The notes: generated by a model from the sequence alone, not told the origin. A stretch of DNA of 64,000 nucleotides from Antennarius striatus (GCF_040054535.1 NC_090792.1:9898491-9962490); one strand, 5' to 3'. Shown: positions 42,940 through 60,785, counted from the first letter of the stretch. Numbers and translations: made by a program.

Positions 42940-43555
42940 AAAAGGTGGTTTCTATTTTCTCCGTTGCTTTTTGAGTTTTACATACTTTGAAATGCAAACA
43001 CAAACATTTTTAAAACTACAAGAAAGCAAAATGTGCCGTAGTAAGAGATACATATCAATTTATATACAGAGTGACAAAGAACAAGAATGACTTTCTTTCT
43101 CTTCCAGAGTTCTGTCAGCGGGATGATTCTGATTTCAAATGTCACCATCTAGTAGAAACAACATTAAAATGAATGCCAACAATGAAATGAGATCCTTGGA
43201 CATGGTGATTGCTCATTGGTAATTGTAATTACTGTATTATAACTGTAATACTGAATTAAACTGGTGTTTTATATATAATTGTGACATCTATATACACCAT
43301 TACTAACAGTTTTACTCCCTCTCAGTCAAATCCTGTCTAATGTGCATGAGCAACAACAATTTTACATTTGGAAGTAAATCACAAAAAGTGCATTGGCTTC
43401 TTCTGTGCAGAGCCAGTGACGGACGGATGCCCGTCCTCCTTGGAGACGTCCAGATGCAGCCAGACAGTAAAGTTATGCTGGGTCCTCCCTCCACATGCTG
43501 AAAGCAGCATCACTGCATTTGCTCTCAAGAACAGTCCTTTGGAGGCTGGCAGTCT

Positions 43556-47913
<4,358 letters not shown>

Positions 47914-48009
47914 GATATGTTTGATGAGGCCCTTTTTCTTAAAACAATCTCACAAGAATGGTCCCCAGTGCATGATCCTCTGCATGGCACACCAGTCCTT
48001 TAGAAAATG

Positions 48010-48062
48010 GTCCTTTTATCCAACAGGTCCATCCCAACAAGAGGCAGGAGCCAGCAGCCAAT
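48010..48062 (-). promoter_or_regulatory. vsx2: Putative vsx2 core promoter: inverted CCAAT box and TATA-like box
   Basis: On the minus strand ATTGG (48058-48062) is followed about 45 bases later by GATAAAAGG (about 48012-48020), the spacing of a CCAAT/TATA promoter. Transcription would start near 47985, about 70 bases before the start codon at 47913. An E-box-like CAGCTG (48064-48069) lies beside the CCAAT box. Confidence 0.5.
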
Positions 48063-48461
48063 CAGCTGCAAGGATTCGGGATTCCAGTGGATCATGGTTG
48101 CATTAAACGCCCTCTCGGATACATATCTGCATTTGCCTCAGGACTATATGAGTGAACGCAGAGAGGATTTAGGCTACAGAAAGAAATGGAGGAAAGAAAT
48201 GACTTCCTATAGCCTGCAGGGAGAGAGGCTGAGAACAGAGATTAAACACTCTGCAGAAAATAACATGGAACCATTGAATATAACTACAATATTCCATTAT
48301 AGATTATTATAAATCAACAACCAGGGCAAAGGCATCAGAGAATAGATATATCTATTTTTTAGAAGCCAAACCTGACTAAATATACTCTTTTGCTTTTCTT
48401 TGAAATGCTGTAGTTTGAAATGGATTTGGCCTGGATTTTCGAGAGTAAATCAGTGAATGAG

Positions 48462-48462
<1 letters not shown>

Positions 48463-48517
<55 letters not shown>
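48463..48517. repeat. (CA)n microsatellite
   Basis: About 55 bp of CA, followed by a short AAAC/AACG tetranucleotide run to about 48543. Confidence 0.97.
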
Positions 48518-48519
<2 letters not shown>

Positions 48520-49559
48520 AAACAAACAAACAAACGAACGAACACACAAAGCAAGCTATGATGTCTCCCTCAAGTCATGGCTCCCACGGATGGATAATTG
48601 TTTCAGATGCTGTGGGAAACTCATCACACGCGAATCAAAGGGCCTCACACACCCGACAGCTGGACGACACGGAGCCGCTGTGCGCCCCGCACCGTCCTGC
48701 AGCGCTAATCCCGCAGCAGCAGCGGCAGCAGCACCGCACATATAGAGATTAAAGCTCAGCAGCATCTCCTCTGAGGAAAAGAGACGTAAGAGAGGAGACA
48801 CATAGGTGTAGGCAGAGGATACACAATTAAAATCCTTTCAGTGCTCACAATCTGTAATAATACTTATGATTATCATGATAATGATAATTATAATAATGAT
48901 AAAATATGGAAACTTTTAAACCTAAAAGACTGACTTTGTGTCATTACGTCAGAATTGCAGAACATTTATAATTCATAATTTGGGTAAATCAGAAAACATG
49001 TTTATTTTATTTTGCATCTCTTGTTTCTGTCTTTACCTGCACGCTCTATTTAAAAAATAATAATTTGAATTTATGTAACTACATGAAAAAGGAGAAACGT
49101 AAAAATTTGGAGAAATTCCATAATTCTAATACATTTTCGCCCTTTTGCTCGACATGTATTCTTGTTTTAAAGTTAATAAAAGTATTCGTGAGATCTCTTA
49201 GTCTTGAAGCGCATTTTAACATATTATTCTTTATCATACAATGACCACAGACCTACATTTTCTTTTCATATTGCTGATGGCATAATTCTGTTATTTTTTT
49301 CCCACCGTATTAAATTACATATTAATTAGTTGGACACAATCAAACTAAATAATTCATTCATTTTGTGCCCATATTTAAATGTTGCCCGTCTGAACCGTTT
49401 GCAGCAGCATTGTTAGATTATTAATACATCGACACAAAAATAGAACGAGGAAATCATGACTAAATTACACACGATCGTGACTAAAATGACCTAAAACTGC
49501 GTGAACGTGACCGGACAGACCCGACGCGCATCGGAAACGACACGCTGATGGAGAAGCAG

Positions 49560-49740
49560 AAAAATATCGCTGCTGCAATCGGTGTTTGGCCAGTTGAAAC
49601 TAATTAGGGCCTATTTAGTGGAAGTTCTATTAATGAAGAAATCAATGTTATCAGGATATGTTAATGACACAGCAGCCTGTGGGGATCGTGTTATTTATCA
49701 GCACAGGAGGGTGTGAACGAGGCTGACCCGTCAATTACGC
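49560..49740. promoter_or_regulatory. Candidate vsx2 upstream enhancer A
   Basis: Palindromic CTAATTAG at 49600-49607, then CTATTAATG, GTTAATGAC and CAATTACG within 140 bp, in sequence of even composition about 1.7 kb upstream of the vsx2 start. Inference from motif density only. Confidence 0.4.
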
Positions 49741-50262
49741 GCAACTTCCTGCCCCCTCTCACTCCATCATCACTCCTGAACATCCATCCCAGCACAACAC
49801 GTCTCCTCTCTGCGTGGCTTCTAATAATCCATCTCCCGTGAAAATGGCTGCTTGCTGATTTACATGCACAAGACAGAGCACCTAAAAAGGCTGTAGATTA
49901 GGGGAAGATTTAGTTCAGTCACTCGTGCAGATTGGGTTGGCCATCAAAGATCTGCAGGATCTGACGACTGCAGATTAAAAAGCAAACAGCTGTTGAGAAA
50001 TTTTGTTTAATATGCGCCCCATAAAAACCCAAACCCCTATCATCTCTAGTGTCAATTTTTAGGCATTTTGTTCAACTTATGCACGCAGTGATTTCAGCCC
50101 GTAACCTTCAAATAGGAGTTATCTGCAGCGGGACAAAAATTCATAAGCGGCTGTGATCAGAAACCTCCCCATTAGAATGAAAATCAAATCCTGACAGGAA
50201 ACGCTTGATTATATAGGAGGACATTCTTTAAGGTCACAGCGGAACGCAAACGGATTTGTTTA

Positions 50263-50298
50263 GCACACACACACACACACACACACATACACACACAG
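50263..50298. repeat. (CA)n microsatellite
   Basis: Short CA array with one interruption (ATACAC). Confidence 0.93.
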
Positions 50299-50504
50299 GC
50301 CTATACGCATGCCTGACCACATGAGGAATAATTCCTCACCGATCATGTACGGACTGATTTTCACGCAGCATCTGTGCGTCAGAAATCTGTTTTTATTATT
50401 GATCAATGCGCACCGCACCGCAATCCGCGGTGCGCAACAGCGCGTCCTTGCTGTTCAAACTGGGTGCAGGGAAACCTGATGACAGCACACATGTCGAGCC
50501 GAGT

Positions 50505-50520
50505 CAGTGTGTGTGTGTGT

Positions 50521-50553
<33 letters not shown>

Positions 50554-50576
50554 TCTGTGACGGGGGGGGGGGGGGG
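50505..50576. repeat. (GT)n array ending in a 15-G run
   Basis: GT array with two interruptions, then 15 consecutive G at 50562-50576. A run of 10 C follows at 50639-50648. Confidence 0.95.
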
Positions 50577-50724
50577 ACTAAAGCCAGCCGGAGCCTCGGC
50601 CTTCCCAAAGCACTTGCAGGGTGTGATGTGATGTGACACCCCCCCCCCTCCCCGATCCAGGGAGAGTTTGCGGGACCCGCAGCTTTCTCATGGCTCCACC
50701 ACAATGGCCTGTTTGGTAGCTGCC

Positions 50725-50800
50725 CGGCGCTTTGTTTAATTAGGCGAGGAGTTGATTAATTTGCACTAATTGACAGCTAATTTAAGACGCTCATCGGATT
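50725..50800. promoter_or_regulatory. Candidate vsx2 upstream enhancer B
   Basis: Four homeodomain cores in about 50 bases: TTTAATTAGG, TTGATTAATT, CTAATTGACAG and CTAATTTAAG, followed by CGGATTGACG. It is the densest TAAT cluster noticed in the window outside transposon DNA. No conservation test possible. Confidence 0.4.
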
Positions 50801-52439
50801 GACGTTTGTCGAAGCACAGGGGTTATGTTGGGTCAGCGTAACGCACTGCTGGAGGGGTGCACGGCTGGAGGAGCACGGATTTCCTCTCCATATGGATGAA
50901 GCAGCTCGGCGGGAGGCTGACCCGCGTCCTGAGGAGGCCGGAGGGCGCAGGAGCTGCGGATGACGGGCAGCAGGATGGAGCAGCGTTTTGGAGATGTCAT
51001 CATCAACAAGTGTTCGATTTAGAACAGGATCACCTCTAGAAATTGTAAGGATTTAAAATATTTATCATTTAGTCGATATAGAGATCCGATTTTGAATTCC
51101 TGCGTTTTCCTGACTTTTACATGAGGCCTTCATATAAGGTCTTCACCTCAGAAAACAACATTTATTTAAAGGGCTATAAAAATGAGAAGAAGAGAACAAG
51201 TATATAAAAAGTACAATGCCACTGACCATCAAAAGATGATAACCTATAATATAACATTTCATGACATAATTCCATACAGAACGAGAAAATCCGACATCAT
51301 AAATTCTCATCCTATAACTACCGTTACTGAAACGACTAATCTCGTTATTTTAAGGTAGTTTCTTTTTCCTCTCGTCTCATTTAAGGCTTTGACACCGTTT
51401 ATGTCTTCTTCATTATTTAAAATTGGTGCAGTTGAAGAAAGAGGGGTTCCTTGTACTATAGACCATAAAAGCATACGGTTTTATAAATGTTAATAATCTG
51501 CTGAATATTTTGGTTTTTAAATGATTATTCTACAATATGACGTCTGTGATGTTAATAAATATGTTCTGAACAACATCACTAAACGGTTTCCATAGTCTGA
51601 TGTCACCAAAGGTATATGTTCTTATTAATAATGCTTTATTAACTTCCAGAAAAGCTTCACCTTACATCCTAGACACACTTTATAACTCCCATTATGTTGG
51701 ACAGCTTTATTTAGAAATGTAATTGGAATATTGGGATGTTGTTATATACAGTATGTAAAGCATATTCTGTATAAGTGTATTGAAATTGCGTTTATTTGGG
51801 TTCAAAATTCAACATCAATACTTAATACAAAATAAAAGGTAAAGAGTGACTAGTGGACCCACTTGATTATTGAGCTATTCACACTATTTGAAGTGAGGAG
51901 GAAAAGAAGAAGACAAGTGTGTATAACTTTATCTGGATCCAGTCCAAAATATGATGTCTGAAATGTTCAACTCTTCTAACTAAATTCATAAAATTACAAA
52001 ATGAAGTAAAACAAAGTTGAGCTAGTTTATGAACACTACACAGAAATGGTGAAAAAGGAAAAACTGGGCTATAAATCTGGCCTTTCCTGACACATGCCTG
52101 ACCCCCCCCCCCCAGGTAACAAACCAAAGAGCTCCTCCAAAGAGGGAAGTAGAAGTGATTTCTGGTCCTCATCATCCTGCAAAGAAACCAAGTTATGGTT
52201 AAATATCCACAAAATCTCTCTTGTACTTGCAGAACTGTGTTAAGTATTTTTTGAAGGGGTGAACCAGGGTATGCATGAGGCAGGGGGGGTGAAGCCACTG
52301 AGGCAATGGCGGCCTCTGTCCGTGTGAATCGGAAAGACGATTAGGGGCTTATTAGCAGCCTGGGGAGAAGTGTAACTTGTTGGGAGTGAGCGGCCAGAGC
52401 CCCAGCGACATGTCCAGCTGAGAACAGTCCGAGGCATTG

Positions 52440-52690
52440 TCTTACCTAATTATGGTGGATGGACTTCTTTTTGTTTCCCATTCGGCATGCCTGTCTGATT
52501 CCCTTTTTGCCTGGCCACTAGCTCAGACTAGGCCGAAGTGTGCTAATTAGAAAAGAAATGGTCTTAGTAATTATGTCAACTCTCATTAACAGCGATGACA
52601 ATGAGCAATATTATTTTTATGCAATGTTTTGTGTGTGGGACCCTGCTTCCAATGCTCATTAAACGAAAATGCCCTGGCAGCCAGGAAAGC
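52440..52690. promoter_or_regulatory. Candidate vsx2 upstream enhancer C
   Basis: Contains CCTAATTATGG, the palindrome CTAATTAG (near 52543), GTAATTATG and CATTAACAG, in repeat-free, evenly composed sequence just beyond the lin52 3' end. Confidence 0.4.
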
Positions 52691-52860
52691 GGTCGAAGCG
52701 CCTCTCATGTCCAGAGTTTGAGAGGTGCAGAGCTGTGTGGAGCGACAGCCATGAAGTTAGAACCCTGATCACAAGCTGGAAACTGCTGCAGAAACAAAGC
52801 TAGCTGCAAACATAGAAGAGGCTTCAAACACGAGTAACAGTCATGTTTTCATTTCAAAAC

Positions 52861-52866
52861 TTTATT
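52861..52866 (-). terminator. lin52: Poly(A) signal AATAAA of lin52
   Basis: Canonical hexamer on the minus strand, about 325 bases past the lin52 stop codon. Confidence 0.6.
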
Positions 52867-53190
52867 ATACAACTTCATAAACTGCAAAAAACTGTCAATC
52901 AAGTTTAAAACAGAAATGAAAATAAATAGGTAACATTTAAAAAGCAGGTCTAGATGCTACAAACAAATTCAGTGAGAAGTAATAAATCATTTGGAGTTTC
53001 CGTTCATCTGAAGGCCTCTATCTACAGGATGATAAGACGCTGGAGGGTCTGAGGAGAAGACCTCAGTGTACGTGAGCATTTCTGCAAAAGTCTTTTGTCA
53101 TGAAATTCAGAACATCTTATGAACATATTGACAAACATACTGATCAGATTCCCTTTTCAGACCAATATCTCCAGTTGCCTGTATAAACAG

Positions 53191-55221
53191 TCACTTCTTC
53201 GGCCTCTCCAAGATGTTCAGAAACTTCCCTCTGGTCATTTCCCTGGCTGGAACACAAGGAGACACAACGGCACACATTCAACATTAACATTATAACAGCT
53301 TTCATTACTCGTTATGCTTCTTCGACAAAAACACTCATTTCTCATGCCCCTCTATTCATCTTTAATAAGTAGGTGAAATCTGGAAATAGCTGCTAGTCTC
53401 ACACAACATTTGTCTACAGCTCAAAACACTTCAGACCTGTTTAGTAATGCAAAGCATGTATTTAATATCTGCAGTGTCACACTAGGAGGAAATTTATACT
53501 AACGTCTTTTCATTTAGGACATTGAAAAAGCATAAAATGGAGATGTAGCTACCAAAGTCCCAGGATTTGTTTGATTACTGTCTCAGTGTGGTGAAGCTCG
53601 AGTAAAAGGAGCTGGCATGACTCAGAGTGTGTTTGAAATTCACCAAGAGTGTAGGAGCAGAAGTGAAAAGCTCTGGGAAAATCCATCACATATTAATAAA
53701 ATTAAATCAAATATAATAATACTCTGTTTATTATGCTTTGGTAGTCTAAAAGGTTGGGAACCTCTGCTTGAGGTAATCTTCATCCACATGGCTGAATTTG
53801 CGTTACGCTGACAACACAATCGTGTCAGGGTGTGATCTAGTAAACAAGGTCTGTAATGTGATCAATGCAACAAACGAACAGGTCTTCAGTGGGGGGGAAA
53901 TCATTGCCGAGGGGTTTCTGTGTCGCTATGGAGACTGTTAACAGAGGAATAAACCCGGTAGAGGCGCCACATGCAAACAGTAATTATCCTTTGGTCATGA
54001 TCAGAAGAGGATCAGGCTTTTGTCTCCAGTGCAGTTCTGAAGAGATGCAACACTGTCCACCTCACTAAAATCAAAGCACCGAGCAGGGCGGCTTTCATTT
54101 TTCATGATTCTTCAAAGACAAGTAGTGAGGATCATGACTAGGATGTAGTCCATGGTCTGCTTGTGTACCGGTGTTCATGGTGGCCGTAGAAAAAGCTGGG
54201 CAGTTAGAAGTTTAGGTGAGTTCCCCAGTGTGAAACGGTGATGGTGGATGTGGGCGTGGGGCTACGCCACCTTGAAGTGTCTCTCTTTACGTCAAAAATG
54301 ATGCTAACTGGAATGGGATGGCTTCCTTTTGCACTATGCTGTCTCTTTAAATCACCTTAAACAAAGTCATCAGGGAGCGGTGGGCAAGAAGACAGTGTCT
54401 CAAAAGGAAATGAGGCCACAAAACTCCTGCCAGGGAAAGAAATTACATTGGGATGACCCTGATCCCATGAGAACCTCCGTGTCACTGTGTTATTAGGAGC
54501 AGTTACACTGGAAACGGTAACGGGCAGCAGTTAATATTTTTGATTTTTATGATGCAATGCTTCTCCCTCTTTTCGCTGCTTTTTCCATCTACTGAGACCA
54601 ACTGTAAAACCGATCAAGGATGGTTTTGCTTCTCCTCCTGAGACCCCTCGCCCCTCTGAGCGTCTCATTAATTACAGCTCAGTTGAGCCTAACCCCGCTC
54701 AGAGAGAAAAATCATTCATATCGTCACATTGGAGACCTCGTCAGACATAAATCAGAGCTCATTTTATAATATGAGGTTCTTTTTCCATTATAAGGAATAA
54801 TGGGGGGAACTGCTGTGATTGGTAAGATGAAGGTGATACGACCCAAAACTTTACATCAGCAAGTTGGTAAGAATGTAACGCAGATGGTCTACCTATATTA
54901 GGTGCAGACCGAAAATATTTTCAAGCGAAAATTCGAATATGAATTGGTCGGTTCCAAATTGTCCGTAAGTGTGAGTGTGTGTGTGAGTGGTTATTTGTCT
55001 TTCGTGTGGCCCTGTGGTGCACCGGCATCGTGCCTGGAGTATCCCCAGCCTCTTGCCTGTAAGTCTGCTCGGATAGGCTCCAGCAACCCCCGTGACCCGC
55101 AGAAAAAGAATTGGATGAGAAGATTAATCCTGACTGTGGTGGAAAAAGATTGTTTGTGCGTCAATAGAATCAAAATGCAGCAGCTTGCAATGGAACAGAT
55201 ACAGGAAATAAACAAAAATGT

Positions 55222-55252
<31 letters not shown>

Positions 55253-56299
55253 CGATATTTGCTTCGTCATACACCACAAGCGATCGATACTGATTAGGGG
55301 GACTTAGAGATTTGTTTAGTTGATTAGAAAGGTCAATTACTAATTTTGCACTAAGTTAATCAGCATCTTGTTAGGACTGCCATCCATACTAAATGACACC
55401 TTATGGATTCTATGGGCCGACGTCTTGCCCTGTTGATTTGTTTCTATTTAATTGTCAGGAACCGATCTGGGATCCTGTCACAGCCGAATACACACTCCAC
55501 CATTCGTGGACTAAACACATCCGACTGGATGTAAAAAGTATGACTGTATTAGATATTCTATGAGGATTTTTATTTCAGCAATTTAAAACCATTTTCACAT
55601 AAAATAGACACAATAAGCACACAAAGCTTTGTCCTCATCAGGCTGAGGATCCTGAAACCCCTGGACTCCATCAGCCCAGTAATCCTTGGGACCACTGGAA
55701 CCACAGAGATTAACCTTTATCTACACAGATACAATATACTACACATATGCAAATAGACAACATTTCATTTCTAAAATGTTGCTTTTATGCTGCAAGGACT
55801 AAAAGCAGACTGTGGGCAATCTGCGGTGCATCCCAAACATTTCTGCAGTTTGTCTGCAAATCATTTTCATTTGGAAATTCCCAGATGGCTCAAATGTAAA
55901 TGAGGTGGTGTAACATCTTACTTTCTCCTCGCTCACAGTGGGTGTCATTGTCACGGCCCCTTCCCAATCTGCACCACCACTCCCAGGTGTATAAAATGAG
56001 AGTAATCACCTCCCTCCCCGACCACCACCACCTCACAGCCCCACCCTCCCCACCTGTCTTGACGGCCCGCTCCTCCTGCAGCCCTGCACCCCCCCCCCCA
56101 AAGACAGATGACCACTGGAGTTAAGTGGAGTCCTGCACCCCGGTCCTGACTGCACCCACTCACTTTCATTAAGAGTTAAGTGGACTGATCTGACCCCCAC
56201 TGCCCATCTCTGAGAGCCGCTCAGCTATTACGGGCCTGTAAGCTTTATTTAATGGATTTAACATCCTACTTCACCGCCCTCCTCCCCGGGGGACGAGGA

Positions 56300-56331
<32 letters not shown>

Positions 56332-59300
56332 ACACCGGAGATGAAACACGCAGACGCACAAGAAAAGACGCGCTTAGAGCACACACATTCCACTCAGCAC
56401 CCCCCCGATCTACCAACACATACACACACAACGCTCATGTTTGTGTTCAAAATTCAATTACCCACTTATTGATACTTCACAGGGATATTTAAGATGCAGA
56501 CACAAGCTGTGATTTCCCAGGGGAGCCACTGGTTCCTCTTTATGTCCCAACTGAGAGGGGGGCCCTCCCCTCCTCTCCCTCGCCTCCCTCTCCAATGTGT
56601 TTTCGCCTGGCTGACACACACACACATACACAGACCAAAACAAACACATCTGCACCTCCCAACCCTGGCCCGAGCCTGTGTCTGTTCAAGAGGTGTCCTT
56701 ATTAATAGGCAATCAGTCAAAAATCATTCATTAAAAAGCCTAAAAGGTTTTACACCCACACTATGATTAGCTGGGAAAGAAAATCCAATGAATTCCTAAT
56801 GCCTTTATGGAAATGAGGTGTCATTTCCGATCTGCTCAGGGAGGCGGCAGGCAGGCAGGCACAGTGTGTGTGTGTGTGTGAGTGTGTGTGTGTGTGTGTT
56901 AAGCTCTGTCTGCCTCTGCTTTCACAGAGCTTTGACACTGATCCTGCTGAAAATATGGACAGGCTCCATCAGATTCAGCTGCAGTCTGCTCTACTGAGGA
57001 AGGAGACATTCTGCTGCACAATGAAGAGGAACCCGCCCCCCCCTTCAAGTTTTTTCAAAACATCTCTACAGCAGCAGCACTATTTTCAAATAGCACACTC
57101 GATAATTAAAAGGCAGGTAATCAATGTGATGTCACTAAGCAAACAAGCCCCGAGCTCACGGAATAGTACGAGTACAGAAACACTTTCCTTCAGCAGAGGT
57201 GTGACCTTCAAGGAGAACCAGAACACCACTATTCATCCCAACCACACGGGCCCAAAGAGAGAGACAGGAGGGGTGGAAAGACAACAGACGAGCAGTAGAG
57301 GTGAGGAGGAGGAAGGGTGGTGGCGAAGGGTAGGCGTCCCCTGCTCCTCATTCAGCGGCTGTCAGCTCAGGCACTTCATAACCGACTACCCTGCGGTCAG
57401 CCCGCCTGATGGATTGATGGAGGCGCATTAGCACCAGCGGGGGCCCAGTGAATGCAATCATATTCAGAAGCGGCGTGCTCCTAATAGGCCAGAGATTGAT
57501 CCCCAGGCTGAGGAAGAGGAGGTGAATTCGGGGGGCCATTAGGAGATGTCAAGCATGACGACCTCCAAGCTCACCTTCAAATAGGCAGACGCAACACTGG
57601 GTCGACAAAGGTCTGCGCTGGGGGGCATCGCAGCTAGAACAGGTGCTACCACAGGGACAACAGGTGGGACCCAGAAGGCTTCAACGATACAAGCCTGACA
57701 TTACTAGAAGAGGAGGATGACACTTGTGTGTACCCAAAAAGTTAGATAACAGAAAGACTAGACAGATGGATAGACAGACAGACAGACAACAAGCACATGC
57801 TCCTTTAGGAAAACACACAAAAAAAAAATCAGTGTGAAGTTAATTTTTATAAGCTTGTACGTTGATTTGGGTGAGTTTTCTGATAATTCTCTTTCTCAGC
57901 AGAATAACAAAAGCTTCTTGGACCTTCAGTGTAAGGAACCATCCTAATTAATAATGACCAGAGACAACAGTTGGAACCTTTCCCAATGAACAACACATCC
58001 CACAAGTATTGGTGTTCAATGATATTCAGTTTCCTTTAGCCTACAGGTGCGCCCCTGGTAGTCTGGTGGTCAGCAGCTCAGGCCTTCCACAGCGTCCCAG
58101 AGGAACACTCAGCTTTCAATTACCTCCAATAACAGCACTTATCACAGTCCTCATCCCTCCCCAGAGACTTTGGGCTTGGTGCCCGCACTCAGCGGCCCGC
58201 GACAGGGGCATTCATCACGGGGTGGGGGAACAGCTGGGGCCTGAGGAAGAGGCACGCGTCAAACCCCTCAGGGACCAGACCGGCCAGCGTCACACAGCCA
58301 TGATTGGAGGTACATGTCAGTGGAGGGGGATTGGTGGGGGGGGGGGGGGGTAAAGGGTGTGTTGCATTTCCCCTACACAGCCATGTTAATAAATATCTAC
58401 TAACATAAGTATGCAGCGGTATGTGCACAGGGCACAATTTGCAATAAAATCCAGAGAGCAACCGTAGCGGTGCTTCGGTGTAATCTAGGCACAGGATAAT
58501 GGCGTTGTAATAATGTTTGGTCCACTGCGGTGGGGCGGGTGAGTTTTCACTGATGATTGTGCTTCGCCCATTAACCAGCTTCCTCTTTAATGGTCGACAC
58601 GCTGAAGGGGGAGGGGCAGTAAATCCTGTCCCCTGCCCTCGCTCTGTCGTGCCTCTGCGGCGTCTCGTTTACGGGGACTGAAGAGTGTACAAACATGATG
58701 AAAAAGTAGCTGAGATTTACAAGGCCTCCCCTGACAGCCAGGAAAAGGAGAAAATTAAACCAGAGAGCATTAAACAGGCACCCATTACCAGGCTGCTCCA
58801 CACCAATAATAACCATCATTGTGTCCTGTCATCCAGAAGTGCATGACATGATTGCAAAACCTGCAGGCCTGCACCTGAGACAGCCAACATCTTCATTCAA
58901 CTAGTCTATACGGACCTTCAAGTTAGGAAAACCACGCAGAATTTGTCCAAATAATGTGAAAAGCAGTCTATGATATCAAAGAACATGTGACACAACCTAA
59001 AGTCAATTCACACAGAGAAATCTAAGTATTTCAATTTGAGCCAAAAATTTTGTCTGTCATGTTATCATTAAAAAAAACAACTATGTTCTTATATTTCTTT
59101 CATTGTAAAGGGACTGTATATCCAAAATTCAATGCCTTCGTTGTTTTTCACTGGAAAAATAAATAAACATTTTTCTCCTAGGAAAAAAGGAGCACTTACT
59201 ACATCTCTCTAATCCACACTCCACAAGGATTATGACAATGGAGGCAGTCAGGAATGGATTATAAACCAGATTTTGCTTCTATCAAATGCTTGACCACTTC

Positions 59301-60785
59301 TCTGTTCTCTTGTGGGTATAAATACTCTGGATATCTACCTTTATCAGTTTACATATTCGCCCGATTCATCCATAATTCGACCAATTTATGATGCTGAAGT
59401 CTGTTGTTTCACAAAAACTAACTTTCAGTCTCTACATCACCCATTCTATCACTGAAGGAAAACATATTAACCCTTTGTGCAGTCAGACTGGGTTTTGAAC
59501 ATCAGTCCTCCATCCACTGTGAAAGCCAGACTCCTAGCACCATCTAGTGGTAAAATCAGAATAACTCTGTCGCTCACATTAAAACTCACATGAGAGTTTG
59601 TAGCAGAGTTTTGCGCATTTGGAAAGTTTGTTTCAACATAAAAGTATTTAATAACACCTGGTGTTAACAGGTACTTACACTCCTCTAAGCCCAGCTGATA
59701 TGCAAGGTTCTGAAGACCTTTGACCTTCTCCATCAGGTTGGCTGTGGTTAGACTGCCCAGTTCTATGGAACGATAACAGAACCAATGATGAAAGCTCCCA
59801 TCTATATGTAACTAGTATTAGCAGATATTCTATTTGACAATTTGTTTCCACATCAAATGTTGCAGCTACAGTGAAAACATAAAAAAACAGCACTTGCCTT
59901 TCAACATTTCAATGTCCTCACTCTCTAGTTCAGCCATCCACTTGGGGGGCGAATTAGTGATGGGCTGTGATGTAAGACAAATCAAAGCTTTAGTTCCAAC
60001 TTCTTAAAAGACTTTTCTTTATACTTGACTTCAATATTACAGCATACTCTATTTATCTTGTTTATGAAAACAAATTGAACCACAAGAAATCTAACTCACG
60101 TTTTTAAAAGATGCAGCAAATTCTGCTACTCCAGGCACTGCATGAGAGATTACAGAATAATCAAGATTATAACAGCATAAAACACGATGAATGGGATCAC
60201 AGAATGTGACTCACGCTGCTCTGGCCACAGATCTGGGGACGCTCTGTCCAGCTTCTCAAAGCTCAGTAATGAGGACTCAAAGTCGTCACCTGCCGGAGCA
60301 CAAAGATGTTTTTTAGATTTTTTTTTTACATTTTTGCAAAAAAAAAAAAAGTAAATAGCAAATTAGCAAATAACGTAATCACAGACTTCTAAACAAAAAA
60401 CAAGGGTGACAACCATTTGTCAGTGGTTTTACAGTTACTTACGGCTCTATGTACATTTGGTAATGAAAAAAAGTCTAAACGTTAAAGTGTTTTTAAACCT
60501 TTGATTTGACCTGCATTTTAAAATACAAAGTTCTTATTTTTTAATTCAAGTATGTTCCATCTTATCCACATCACTCTAAAAAGCATCTCTTCAGAAGTTT
60601 GTCCTGTTAAGCCTAAGTCTGACCCAGTGCAAGTTTCTTAGATCAAGTTCTATCAGTTGTATAAATTTAGAGCTATAGAATATTTTATTTCTATTAAACA
60701 GTCTATTGAGGAACAGATATCCATGAAAATTCCTGGAAGATCCTGTTGGCCTGTTTGCAGTTTTCTCTTGTCACACATGCAAAAA

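Larger units (their letters stand above)
48063..52860. other. Intergenic region upstream of vsx2, up to the lin52 3' end
   Basis: No protein-coding exon recognised. It carries CA/GT arrays (48463-48517, 50263-50298, 50505-50553), a G-run/C-run pair, and three TAAT-rich candidate regulatory blocks listed separately. This is where upstream vsx2 control elements would be expected. Confidence 0.55.
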
